Shown piece after piece: positions 45,241 to 55,619 of a stretch of DNA of 64,000 bases. The first letter of the stretch is position 1; each line of letters begins with the position of its first letter. Below the pieces are notes generated by a model, which was not told where the DNA came from, made no database searches, and saw only the letters and a list, made by a program, of their open reading frames with translations. Source of the stretch: Begonia masoniana (taxonomy: Eukaryota; Streptophyta; Magnoliopsida; Cucurbitales; Begoniaceae); contig CM039502.1 of the NCBI GenBank assembly GCA_022432975.1, positions 23,768,383 through 23,832,382 of the forward strand, given 5' to 3'. A program made the position numbers and the translations under genes.

Positions 45241-45862
45241 ACAGAACGATGAATATGCAACTGAGATGAGAAAGTAGAAACTGCATGTTTAGGAAGTTTT
45301 ATGTTCAGCAGTTTCCATTTCATCATTGCTTTACTTGCTTAGCATTAGGCTAATAGATGAGTTTTGTGATGTAGGTGAAGAAGTGACAGCAGGTGTGCTT
45401 TCTGAGTCTACTGAGGACTAGACTGGTTGGAGGAGTGCTTCCTTGTAACAGACTGGCAGCTGATGGGGCGGTTTAATTGGTGTCTGTGGTGGTGAAGGTT
45501 TAGTGAACATTGGTTTCAAATTGAGTATGTTAAACTTTCTAATGAAAGAAGTTGCTTAGATGTTTTCAAAAAAATATTTTGAGACCCTTCTGATGTTAGT
45601 ATTCCGTTAGTTTAAATACTGGATTTTTACTGGGTTTGAGATATGCAACGATTTGAATCATTTCTGAATGTTTCAGTGCAGTGAGTAAACTCTTCTCTGT
45701 GATTAGAGTTGTGATTGTAAGCCATGGAGTGGATAAAATGTGATTCTGTTCTCTATCGGTAGATGAAGTCTACCGGCAGAGATTGAGTTGTTGTTTTGTT
45801 GTCTATCGGAAGATGTCTTCAGTGGAAGCCATCAGAAGATATAGGTTTGAACTTGTCGTCTA

Positions 45863-46013
45863 GTCGATCGGATGAGGAAATCATCCGGCTGACGTCACCA
45901 GTGGATGTAGAGTAAAGTCGATCGGATGAGGAAATCATCCGGCTGACGTCACCGGTGGATGTAGAATAAAGTCGATCGGATGAAGAAATCATCCGGCTGA
46001 CGTCACCGGTAGA
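45863..46013. repeat. Three 54-bp repeats with TGACGTCA (GyA2 5' LTR)
   Basis: Units begin GTCGATCGGATGAGGAAATC and contain CATCCGGCTGACGTCACCGG. TGACGTCA is at 45890, 45944 and 45998. The 3' LTR has four units at 49405-49611, three with an intact box. TGACGTCA is a known binding site of plant bZIP (TGA/CREB-like) factors. Confidence 0.92.
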
Positions 46014-46412
46014 TGAAGGATGTATTTTGTCGTTTTGTGACCGGATGATGTAGCCGAAACTTTGTCGTTTTGTTATTAGGGAAAGCCTTCTATTTTCTAA
46101 GCCAGTTCCTTCCGGTTGACTTCGCTCTCCGGATGATGTGTTTGACTTTCTTAAATTTTAAGTAATTTACGCTTAAACCTTTATCCCTTCCGGCTGAATT
46201 ATTTTCTTAATATTTTACTCAATCATTCAAACACTGTTGCATAGTTTTGCTCAACTCTATTTTGCTCGAAGATTCTTCCGCTGCAAGTCTTCATGTTTTA
46301 TCAAACGTTAAAATTTGAATTCCGAAGAAAGTTTTAAATTCGGTTCAAGGTTTCTTAGTAATATCCGGGTTCATAAGTAACATACCGGGTTCAGAAAACT
46401 CGGGGCGTTACA

Positions 46413-46428
46413 GTATGTATCAGAGACA
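46413..46428 (+). other. Degenerate primer-binding site of GyA2
   Basis: GTATGTATCAGAGACA directly follows the LTR end and resembles TGGTATCAGAGC with substitutions. Confidence 0.65.
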
Positions 46429-46566
46429 TTCAGTTAAACAGTTCAAAAGATTACTTATCAGTGCCGATCGTTGCATGGAAGTACTTCAACAACTGTAAGT
46501 GTTTATGTTACCCTTAGTTCATAGATATTTATGAGTATAAATAACCCTGTGCAGGAATTTAGTACA

Positions 46567-48180
46567 ATGGCCAGACGCCCAGGGAGACCTAGAGTGCCGA
46601 GAGAAATGCCAAATGTGAGGGGTGAAGAGGAGCCTAGTGTGATTAGGCAGCTGACAGATTTAGTGCGTCAGCAAACTGACTTAGTGCGCCAACAGTCTGA
46701 CCAACTAGGAGTATTGTTGAACCGAGAGGTACAAGGAAGTGCCAACTCCGGTTCTAGCAATGAACATTCTGGAGATAGATTCGGGAGACTAAGACCACCC
46801 ACGTTCGATGGACAGTCATCCGATCCAATAATTGCTGATGGATGGCTTAGGAAGATTGAAAGTATGTTAGGTGTGCCAACATCGGAGAAGGAGACAAGGT
46901 CATATTGGCAACCTTTCATTTAGCTGGTGAAGCTCAACTCTGGTGGGAGACAATGGAGACCACCACAGATGTTTTGGCAACGTCCTGGTCACAATTCAAG
47001 GACATTTTCTACGAGAAGTATTTCAGCAGCACAGTCCAAACAGCAAAGAAGTTGGAATTCCTGAACTTGAAGCAGACAGGGTCAGTGGCTGAGTACAGTA
47101 GGCAATTTGAATCTCTGTCCAGGTTTGCTGGACATTTTGCTCACAAAGACGAGGATAAAGTGTTAAAATTTATTCATGGACTGAAGCCAGAAATTCACCG
47201 GGGAGTTAAATTCTGTGGTATTAAAGGCTTGACCTTCAGCGAGGTTGTGTCCACTGCTCTGGAAGTGGAAGAAGCTGAGAGGATGTGTGCTAGGCCAAGA
47301 GAGGTCCTACAAAGGTTTAACCAGCCGCACCAACAGAGAGGAACGAAGAGGCCAAGTGAAGGCCAAAATAGCCAAGGATCAGGAGGGAAGGTACAGAATG
47401 TCAGGAAATTTCCCCAGTGTCCTAAATGTTTGAAGAACCACCCGGGTGAGTGCAGAATGGGCTTTGGGAAGTGTTTCAACTGTGAGGAGGTTTGACACAC
47501 ATACAAAGAGTGCTCGAAGCCTAAAGTCACCAGATGCTACAACTGTAACAAGGTTGGTCACATTAGTAGAGACTGTCCGGTTCCTAAGAGTGGCCCTGCT
47601 ATGGTTAAACTAAGAATTTTCTCCATGATGGAGTCGGGGAATGAAGAACAACCTGTTGTGGTGTCAGGTACAATATTGATCAACTCTGTGCCTGCTTTTA
47701 CTTTAATAGATTCTGGTGCAACACATTCATTTAGCATCTGCTTTTGCTATTAAGTTAGATGTACAGTTTACCCCTTCCATGCACGTGTTTAATGTTGCAT
47801 TGCCTTCTGGTGGACGCATGCACTCTAACCAAGTGATGCTTGACAGTGAAGTGTTAGTAGGAAATATAAGTCTACCTGCTGACCTTATAGTTATTGATAT
47901 AATAGGATTTGATGTAATCATAGGAATGGACTGGTTGTTTAAACATCATGCCACAATAGATTGTAGGACTGGAATAGTTAGCTTCCAACCCCATGGTAGT
48001 TTGAAGCATACCTTTCAAGCTTCAAAGAAGAGTAAGGGAATGTCTGTGATGACTTCTATTAACACAAGGCCGTCCCTGTGTGGAGAGTATTTGTGCTTCT
48101 TAGCTAGCGTTTTAGACACACAGCTTGTATGGAAAGCAACCCTCAGAGTGTCCCAATTGTCCAAGACTTCCCCGAAGTAT
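46567..48180 (+). pseudogene. GyA2 gag and protease
   Basis: Gag starts MARRPGRPRVPREMPNV at 46567 and shows a short Gln-rich duplicated segment (LTDLVRQQTDLVRQQSDQ) and PPTFDGQSSDP. After a frameshift near 46880 come FHLAGEAQLWWETM, YFSSTVQTAKKLEFLNLKQ and SVAEYSRQFESLSRF. Zinc knuckles are CFNCEEV...HTYKEC (with a TGA inside, 47493-47495) and CYNCNKVGHISRDC. The protease has FTLIDSGATHSF at about 47705, a frameshift near 47735 and VIIGMDWLFKHH at about 47925. The frame breaks again at about 48130-48160 before RT. Gag packages RNA; protease matures the polyprotein. Confidence 0.9.
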
Positions 48181-49335
48181 TCTTGGATGACCTTCCTGGT
48201 TTGCCACCAGATAGGGAAATTGAATTTGTTGTAGATGTTTACCCCGGAGCCGAGCCTGTGTCTAAAAATCCATATAGACTGGCACCAACAGAACTTAAAG
48301 AATTAAAGAACAGTTGGAGGAATTGTTGGATAAAGGGTTCATACGCCCTAGCTTTTCACCATGGGGTGCACCGGTCCTTTTTGTCAAAAAGAAAGATGGA
48401 TCAATGCGTATGTGCATAGACTATAGAGAATTGAATAAGCTAACTGTCAAGAACAAATACCCTTTGCCGAGAATTGATGACTTATTTGACCAACTTAGGG
48501 TGAAAGAGTTTTCTCTAAGATTGACCTTAGGATCCGGTTACTACCAGCTGAAGGTAAAATCCGAAGATATCCCAAAGACTGCCTTTCGCACAAGGTATGG
48601 ACATTATGAGTTTTTGGTTATGTCTTTTGGTTTGACAAATGCTCCAGCAGCCTTATGGATCTCATGAATAGGGTGTTTCACGAGTTTTTGGACAAATTTG
48701 TCATATAGTATTCATAGATGACAATCTAATCTATTCTAGAACTAAGGAAGAGCATGCAGGACACTTAAGCTTGGTGTTAGGATTACTGAGGCAGCACCAA
48801 CTTTATGCCAAATTTTCTAAGTGTGAGTTTTGGTTGGACAAAGTTCATTTTCTTGGTCATGTGATCTCTGGAGATAGGATATCTTGTTGACCCAGCCAAG
48901 TTCAAGCAGTTAAGGAATTGCCTCAACCGAAGAATGCCACTGATATCCGAAGTTTCCTTGGATTAGCAGGATATTATAGAAAATTCATCGAGGGATTTTC
49001 AAAGATTGCTACACCCCTTACTAAGTTAACAAGGAAAAATGTGAAGTATATATGGACGGATGAATGTGAACATAGTTTCATGACCTTGAAACAGAAATTA
49101 AACCAATGCTCCAATCTGACCCTTCCTGTCGATAATGATAAGTTAGGCATTTACTGTGATGCTTCCAAGATTGGTCTTGGATGTGTGTTAATGCAAGATG
49201 TAAAAGTAATACATTATGCCTCTAGACAATGAAAACCCATGAGAATACTTACCCTACGCATGACTTAGAATTACCTGCCGTGGTGTTTGCACTTAGTTTG
49301 GCGGCATTACTTATACCGGCACGAGATTGAGTGGG
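48129..49335 (+). pseudogene. GyA2 reverse transcriptase and truncated RNase H
   Basis: RT blocks: [36 protein letters not shown], frameshift at about 48312, [51 protein letters not shown]. The active site is damaged (FIDDN at about 48715, with a frameshift and a stop around it). RNase H reads [17 protein letters not shown] at about 49147 and YASRQ, then stops. The sequence leaves pol at about 49330 and joins LTR sequence. Confidence 0.88.
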
Positions 49336-50008
49336 GTTTTGTTGCTATCGGAAGATGTCTTCAGTGGAAGCCATCGGAAGATATAGGTTGGAACTTGCCG
49401 TCTAGTCGATCGGATGAGGAAATCATCCGGCTGACGTCACCGGTGGATGTAGAGTAAAGTCGATCGGATGAAGAAATCATCCGGCTAACATCACCGGTGG
49501 ATGTAGAGTAAAGTTGATCGGATGAGGAAATTATCCGGCTGACGTCACCGGTGGATGTAGAATAAAGTCGATCGGATGAAGAAATCATCCGGCTGACGTC
49601 ACCGGTAGATGAAGGATGTATTTTGTCGTTTTGTGACCGGATGATGTAGCCGAAACTTTGTCGTTTTGTTATTAGGGAAAGCCTTCTATTTTCTAAGCCA
49701 GTTCCTTCCGGTTGACTTCGCTCTCCGGATGATGTGTTTGACTTTCTTAAATTTTAAGTAATTTACGCTTAAACCTTTATCTCTTCCGGCTGAATTATTT
49801 TCTTAATATTTTACTCAATCATTCAAACACTGTTGCATAGTTTTGCTCAACTCTATTTTGCTCGAAGATTCTTCCGCTGCAAGTCTTCATGTTTTATCAA
49901 ATGTTAAAATTTGAATTCCGAAGAAAGTTTTAAATTCGGTTCAAGGTTTCTTAGTAATATCCGGATTCATGAGTAACAAACCGGGTTCAGAAAACTCGGG
50001 GCGTTACA
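49336..50008 (+). mobile_element. 3' LTR of GyA2, last third only
   Basis: Matches the 5' LTR from about 45795 to 46412 but carries four instead of three 54-bp units. The joint to pol lies in GGTTTTGTTG, similar to the LTR's TGTTTTGTTG, suggesting deletion by short homology. It ends GGGGCGTTACA before the CTTAC duplication. Confidence 0.92.
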
Positions 50009-51104
50009 CTTACACAACCTCAAGTCGGTCAGCTAACTAATGTTAGCTCCGACAGAACGCTTTTCCAGAGGAAGGCGTCGACTTGAGGAACCGGTTCTGT
50101 CCACCTCCTTCTGGTTTCCAGCCCTCGATAGGGAGGAGAGGAGAGTGGTGCTAGAGTTCAACAACAACCTCGGGTTGTTGAACTAGGAGGCTGTCTCCTG
50201 TTCGGCAAAGCCGAAGCTCACCTGTCGGTGAAATTCTTTCTCGGTTCCTCTCTTAGGGAAACGGTCTACTTGTTTTCATTACCTGAACCAAAAATTACAA
50301 ACACCAATTGCGATGATATATAATACCTAGTGGCTGGAGAGGTGTTCAAAAATGGCCGAGAACCGTTGAAGGCGCCGGAAGAAGAAGCAGAGCAGCCGAG
50401 ATTCCTCTGTCGCTAGGGCTTCAAGGGTAGCCCTGCTTCCATGTCAGCTCGCCAGTTTCCTTGCAAGGAAGCTTCTCCGACACGAAGGCAGCGGCAATTC
50501 GGGCCAAAAACGGAAGTGGTCCCTTCCATCTTCGAGTGCAATCGCCGAATGTTCACCGCGGTTCTCTGGCTTTCCCTTTCGCAAATGTCTGGTTCACAAA
50601 ATGAAGCTTCACTCGGTTCTCTTCAAAAGCAGCAGCGGCCCGGTTCTTCAAGTAGCAAGTGGTCCGATTCTTCAATGCACAGCAAATTGGTTTTCTTCAT
50701 TAACCCACTCCTTTGGTTCTCAAGCCAATTAAAACCAAACCAAACCACATCTATCCTACCAAGCATCTAGCCCTAAATGACTAACATGCATGCTTATATA
50801 AAATCTTAACAAAAAGGCCAATGTTTGCCCATTAAGTTTTAAAATAAAAATACATAAAAATCAATGCTCGAGAAGACAAATTCCCATATGAGCTTTGGGT
50901 TCTCCAAACCTTGTCTCCCAAGCAATGACGTGCTTCGGTTGCTCCGGATCTTGAGCTTCCATCTCCCACTTTACATCGGTGAGTACGTCTTCCAATTCGG
51001 TATAAGAAATGTCACCTGCAAAAGAGAAAAGTGTGTAAGTACATAAATTAGATAAAACATGTGAATGTACCTGTGATCGTGTGATGGGCCTACGGGGCAC
51101 AACA
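50009..51104 (-). mobile_element. 5' LTR of Gy5, main segment
   Basis: Resumes after GyA2 with the CTTAC duplication and follows the 3' LTR (35945-37032) closely to its start TGTTGTGCCCCGTAGG (minus) at 51104. It includes the partial integrase-tail frame seen in the 3' LTR, with no pol upstream of it here. Confidence 0.92.
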
Positions 51105-51509
51105 TCTCTCCTTTCCAAAACTTGAGATTCTTTTCTGAGAGTTTGTAGATTATTGTAATCTGTGATTCAAATCTGAAAACCCTGTAAGGCAGTGGATTGA
51201 TGCCCGTAAAGTTCAATCCAGGATTGTGTAAGGCTGTGGATCGAAGCCCGTAAGTTCGATCAGCATTTCTCGTTGAGAAGAAGAAAGGAATCTTCAAGGG
51301 GGAGCCTTGGAGCGTGGACGTAGGCAGTTTGGCCGAACCACGTTAAAAACTGTGGTGTCGAATTTTCTCTCACTCTCTTTACTTTATTTGATTGTATGCT
51401 ATTAGTCTCTAAGCTTTATTCAAGAGAGAAATTGATTTAGAAATTTAAGTTAATTTAAAAAGTCTAATTCACCCCCCCCCCCCCCCTCTTAGACAATACC
51501 GATCCTACA
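51105..51509 (+). mobile_element. Co2 LTR, right part (R-U5)
   Basis: Equivalent to the R-U5 part of the Co1 LTR read on the opposite strand: AAGGCAGTGGATTGATGC, GAACCACGTTAAAAACTG, a C14 run at about 51473-51486 and the end CCTACA. It joins logically to the Co2 part ending at 35735. Confidence 0.9.
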
Positions 51510-52418
51510 CTTACTAAGTATTAGGCTTATAGTTTAACCTTATGATGTAGGTGACGAATTGGAAGGTGAGGATCTTAACCCAAATGATGAAGTCTGGGTA
51601 AAGTTGCTGGATGGTACTCATGGCGATGATTTGTGGCTTGGTGGCGAAATTGACCCGTGGAGGGTGATGCTCCTAGTATGTTTTAGTATAGTCTATGATA
51701 TGGAAGCAAAAAGTAAGATAAAGATTTCTTATGAATGAAAAATATTGAAGTTGTTTGGTACTGGTAATGATTTAAAGAGGATTTTAAGGTTAAAGGTTTT
51801 CATTTCTTTTCAAATCTTCCATTACGTATTTAAGTCAAGCTTTATGTTGTTTATGTGCATGATTATTCTGGAATTGGAATTTTAAGAATTATAGAAACAG
51901 AGAGTTAACTGATCGATTGGTCAATGTGGGGATCGGTCGGTATAGTATTAATATGAAGACGTCAAGTCTCGGGGACCGAAGTGTTTAGTAGATGTGTTCG
52001 GTAGATGCGATCTGGCGATGTTGTGTATTAATGTGTTCGGTAGATGTGATTGGGCAATGTTGTGTATTAATGTGTTCGGTAGATGTGTTCGGTAGATGTG
52101 ATCGGTCGATGTGTTCGGCTAATGTGATTGGTCGATGTTGTGTATTAATGTGATCGGTAGATGTGATCAGACGATGTTGTGTATTAATGTGATCGGTCGA
52201 TGTGTTCGGTAGATATGTCCGGTTGATGTCAATCGACCCCAAGTGTTTTCTGCTTCTGTTTTTAAGACCGAGGCTATTTCCTGTCTATTTTAATTCCCCT
52301 CTACTTCTTAAGTAGTTTTCCTTTATGTTATGTTTTAAAAAATAATAATACGAGTCAAGAATAAGAACACGAACACGATTTCTGTAAGTCGCGGCCCGTT
52401 GGGTTCTGGGTCGTGACA
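51510..52418 (+). mobile_element. 5' LTR of Gy4, third segment
   Basis: Starts with the CTTAC duplication, which belongs to the box CTTACTAAGTATTAGG. The acceptor ATGATGTAG|GTGACG follows at 51550/51551. Further on are TTCGGTAGATGTG repeats and the end GGGTCGTGACA, followed by the primer site. Confidence 0.88.
51965..52240. repeat. Degenerate repeats with GATCGGTAGATG cores in the Gy4 LTR
   Basis: About ten imperfect copies of TGTGTTCGGTAGATGTGATC, several followed by TGTTGTGTATTAATG. They lie near the LTR end, as do the related repeats of families A and B. Confidence 0.85.
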
Positions 52419-52422
52419 ACTT

Positions 52423-52434
52423 TGGTATCAGAGC
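52423..52434 (+). other. Primer-binding site of Gy4
   Basis: TGGTATCAGAGC starts four bases after the LTR end and matches the initiator Met tRNA type. Confidence 0.9.
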
Positions 52435-52579
52435 ACCCGGGTTTTAAAATCGGTTATGTAGACTGCCTACCAGCACAAATCGCCGCATGAGTACACTCTA
52501 ACGACTGTAAGTATTTATGATTTTAGTTATGTCATTGAAGTTAAGATGTATTTATGATAATGTGTTTAGGAATCTCAAG

Positions 52580-53510
52580 ATGGTGAGAGGTCAACAAAGA
52601 GAAACTAATGAGGATAGTAACACCATTGCCCAGTTGACGGAGTTGGTTCTCCACCAATCCCGCCAGATTGAGCAGTTGGTGGCTACTAGGGAAGAGCATG
52701 GGTATTCTAGTTCGAATTCAACCCACGATCAAGGTGGCGAACGATTTCGCCGACTTCACCCTCCAACATTTAATGGTCAAGCTTCGGATCCTATTTATGC
52801 CGAGGAATGGATTCGAAAAATTGACGACATGTTCAAGTATGCCAAGGTCGAAGAGGAAGATAAGATCACATGTGCAGTGTTTCATCTTGCGCTGGATGCA
52901 AGGCATTGGTGGGATTCAATTCAGAGTACTACCAACGTGGAAACCCTGACCTGGACATGGTTTAAGATGGCCTTTTTTGACAAATACTTCAGCCGAGCGG
53001 TTCGAGCTAGTAAGAAGATGGAGTTTATGCAGCTGCACCAAACTGGTTCTGTGGCTGACTACATTTGTAAGTTTGAGACATTATCCCGATTTGCACCCCG
53101 TCTGGTGGATGACGAGGAAGACAAGATTCACTAATTTGTTTAAGGGCTTAAGCTGAGTCTATTCATGGGAGTGAAGACTGCAGGGATTCATAACTATACC
53201 ATATTCTGAGGTAGCAGCAAAGGCCATGGAATTGGAAGAAGTTGAGATAGTGGTGCAGGGACAACGTGAGCTGCCAAAGAAGTTTTTCAGAGAAGCCCAG
53301 CCACAACTGCGACAGAATAGAGGGTGGCAGCCCCAACAGAACAAAGGAGGGCAGCAGCAAATGAAAGGTGTGAAGAGATCCTTCAATCCAAATGACGACC
53401 AGGGAAAAGGGAAGCGACCTCAAGGGGCTCCTCAATCCCCTCTATGCCTCTCTTGTCAGAGGTACCACTATGGCGAGTGTAGGTTACTCACTGGCTGATG
53501 TTTCAGGTGC
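52580..53510 (+). pseudogene. Gy4 gag
   Basis: The best start is the ATG at 52580 (MVRGQQRETNEDSNT); the frame is open upstream to 52517 but that part lies in the leader. It shows RFRRLHPPTFNGQASDPIYA, EEWIRKIDDMFKYAKVE, HLALDARHWWDSIQ, FDKYFSRAVRASKKMEF and SVADYICKFETLSRFAP. A TAA at 53132-53134 and further stops and a frameshift follow. The linker (VQGQRELPKKFFREAQ, Gln-rich) leads to CLSCQRYHYGEC and the knuckle CFRCDKVGHMIKDY at about 53500-53540, where the last zinc cysteine is Tyr. Confidence 0.88.
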
Positions 53511-53525
53511 GACAAGGTTGGCCAT

Positions 53526-54551
53526 ATGATCAAAGATTACCCTTTGCCGCCTGATGCAAACCGAACAAGAATGACACCTAGAGTCTTCGCTCTGATGGAA
53601 GATGATGATGCAGTGCAGCATACAGTTATAACAGGTACAATTATGATCTGCGGTGTATCTACATACACCCTTATTGATACGGGTGCTACGCACTCCTTCG
53701 TAGAAACTACGTTTGTATGCAGGTACAATCTACAATTTTTACCAGCTGATAGAAAGTATAGTGTCATGTTACCGTCGGGTGAATACTTACATTCAGAACA
53801 AGTCGTAAAGGGTGATATTGTATCAGTAGGAGACAAGGAACTATATGTAGAATTGGTCATTATTGATATGAAGGGGTACAAAGTTATTCTTGGGATTGAT
53901 TGGTTATTCATACATTACGCTACAATAAGTTACAGGATAGATTTAGTAGAATTCCGGGAGACCGATATTCCTTCCAAGCCATTCCAAAAGCAAGCAAGAT
54001 GTCGTTTATATCATCGATGGAAGCTCAGCAGTTATTGAAAAATGGATGTATGGGTTTATAGCCAGTGTAATTAATGTACGAGAGAAGGATGAGCTAAAGC
54101 TCCAAGATATTCCTACGGTCCGAGAGTTTCCTGAGGTATTCTTGGACGATCTACCAAGTGTGCCACCTGATAGGGAAATTGAATTTGTGATCGATACTTA
54201 CCCCGAAGCCTAACCAGTGTCTAAGAATCCCTATCGCATGGCACCCGTTGAACTGAAGGAACTAAAAACTCAGTTAAAGGAGTTGGTTGACAAGGGTTTC
54301 GTACGCCCTAGCTATTCTCCTTGGGGTGCGCCTGTTCTATTTGTTAAAAAGAAGGACGGGTCTCTCCGAATGTGCATAGATTACAGGGAGTTGAATAAAC
54401 TGACAATCAAGAATAAGTACCCCTTATCCCGTATCGATGATCTGTTTGACCAACTTCAAGGAGCCAAAGTATTTTCAAAGATTGACCTACGCTCGGGCTA
54501 CTACCAATTAAAAGTCAGATCTGAGGATGTAGGAAAGACAGCGTTCAGATT
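53526..54551 (+). pseudogene. Gy4 protease and RT start, truncated
   Basis: The protease shows TYTLIDTGATHSFVE at about 53670 and KVILGIDWLFIHYATI at about 53885. After breaks at about 54036-54110 come EFPEVFLDDLPSVPPDREIE, a TAA at about 54212, [60 protein letters not shown] and [20 protein letters not shown]. It stops after KTAFR at about 54551, before the catalytic DD motif. The remaining pol and 3' LTR are deleted. Confidence 0.9.
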
Positions 54552-54573
54552 TAAGGTGTTTATAAGGTGTAGA

Positions 54574-55619
54574 CTACATCCATAGCTCATAAGGTGTTTT
54601 CTCTAGAATAGGTCTTATGGAGACCCGATTTAGCACATAGCAAACTGTGGAAACAGCTTCTGCCCAGAAATATTTTGGAAGGAAGTTCTCATTGAGCATG
54701 GTCCGAGCCAGCTCTTGAAGAGACCTATTTTTCTTCTCAACAACTCCATTTTGTTGAGAGGTTCTAGGGGAGGAGAAATTGTGCTCAATTCCATATTTGA
54801 GACACAAAAGTTTAAATTTTTCATTCTCAAATTCTCCACCATGATCACTACGAATAGCAACAATGGTGAGTTTCTTTTCATTTTGAACTCTCTTCCTAAA
54901 GCTAGAGAGGGTATCAAAAGTTTCATCCTTTGACTTCAGAAAGAATACACAAGTGAATCTAGTGAAGTCATCGACAATGACAAAGACATAGTGTTTGCCT
55001 CCTAGACTAGCAATATTTGAAGGACTGAAGAGGTCCATGTGAAGTAGTTGGAGAGGCTTGAATGTAGAAATTTCATTCTTTGATGCAAATGAACTTTTGA
55101 TTTGCTTACTCATTTGGCAAGCTTCACAGACTTTATCATTCTCAAAGAATATTTTTGGAATTCCTCTAACTAAATTATTCTTAGTAATCTTAGATAAAGT
55201 ATCCATACCTACATGTCATAGTCTTCTATGCCAAGTCCAACAATCATTAGAAGAATTTACAGCAAAACATTTTTCTTCAACATATTCAAAGTTATCTAAA
55301 TCAATAATATAAACATTTTCTTACCTATAACTTTTGAACAGAATTTTGCTATCAGATACATCTTTAATTACACAAGTATCAGATTTAAATACTACTTTAT
55401 ATCCCTTATCACATAGTTGACTGATGCTTAACAAGTTATGTTTTAGCCCTTCAACTAACAATATATTTTCTATAATAAGGTTGGCAGGATTACCTATATT
55501 GTCGATGCCAATAATTTTTCCTTTTTGATTTCCACGAAAGGTGACATTCCCATTCTTCTTGTTGACAAAGGCAAACTTTGTTAAGTCTTCCATCATATGC
55601 CTCGAGCAATGACTATCGA
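54574..55619 (-). pseudogene. Co1 protease end and integrase
   Basis: From 55619 the minus strand gives the protease half after the B2 insertion (SHCSRHMMEDLTKFAF), then GNVTFRGNQKGKIIGI, NLLSISQLCDKGYKVVFKSD, a stop at about 55322 and the integrase zinc domain (WTWHRRL, HVGMDTLSKI, CEACQMSKQIK). The DDE core is LLHMDLFSPSNIASLGGKHY (about 55040), AIRSDHGGEFENEKFK (about 54850) and TSQQNGVVEKKNRSLQELAR (about 54740). It ends TPYELWM at 54574. Copia integrase lies upstream of RT, as here. Confidence 0.92.

Larger units (their letters stand above)
44334..46412 (+). mobile_element. 5' LTR of GyA2 (family A), 2079 bp
   Basis: It runs from TGTAGCACCCGG to GGGGCGTTACA. A TATA-like GTATTTAAGG lies near 44467. 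The intron-like module: possible first donor CTTAG|GTAAGTTT at about 44598, acceptor GGTTCTAG, exon-like block 44818-44866 (49 nt), donor CCAG|GTAAGTG, intron-like 44867-45374 and acceptor GATGTAG|GTGAAG. CCTACATCACAAAA (44895-44908) is the exact reverse complement of 45362-45375. Three 54-bp units with TGACGTCA follow near the LTR end. Confidence 0.92.
44334..50008 (+). mobile_element. GyA2: family-A gypsy element with internal deletion, TSD CTTAC
   Basis: It has a complete 5' LTR (44334-46412), a degenerate primer site, gag, protease, RT, part of RNase H and then jumps at about 49336 into the last third of the 3' LTR. CTTAC flanks it on both sides (44329-44333 and 50009-50013). The deletion removed the rest of RNase H, integrase, the end of pol and the first two thirds of the 3' LTR. 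The pol motifs resemble Gy2 and Gy4 (Tekay-like). Confidence 0.93.
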
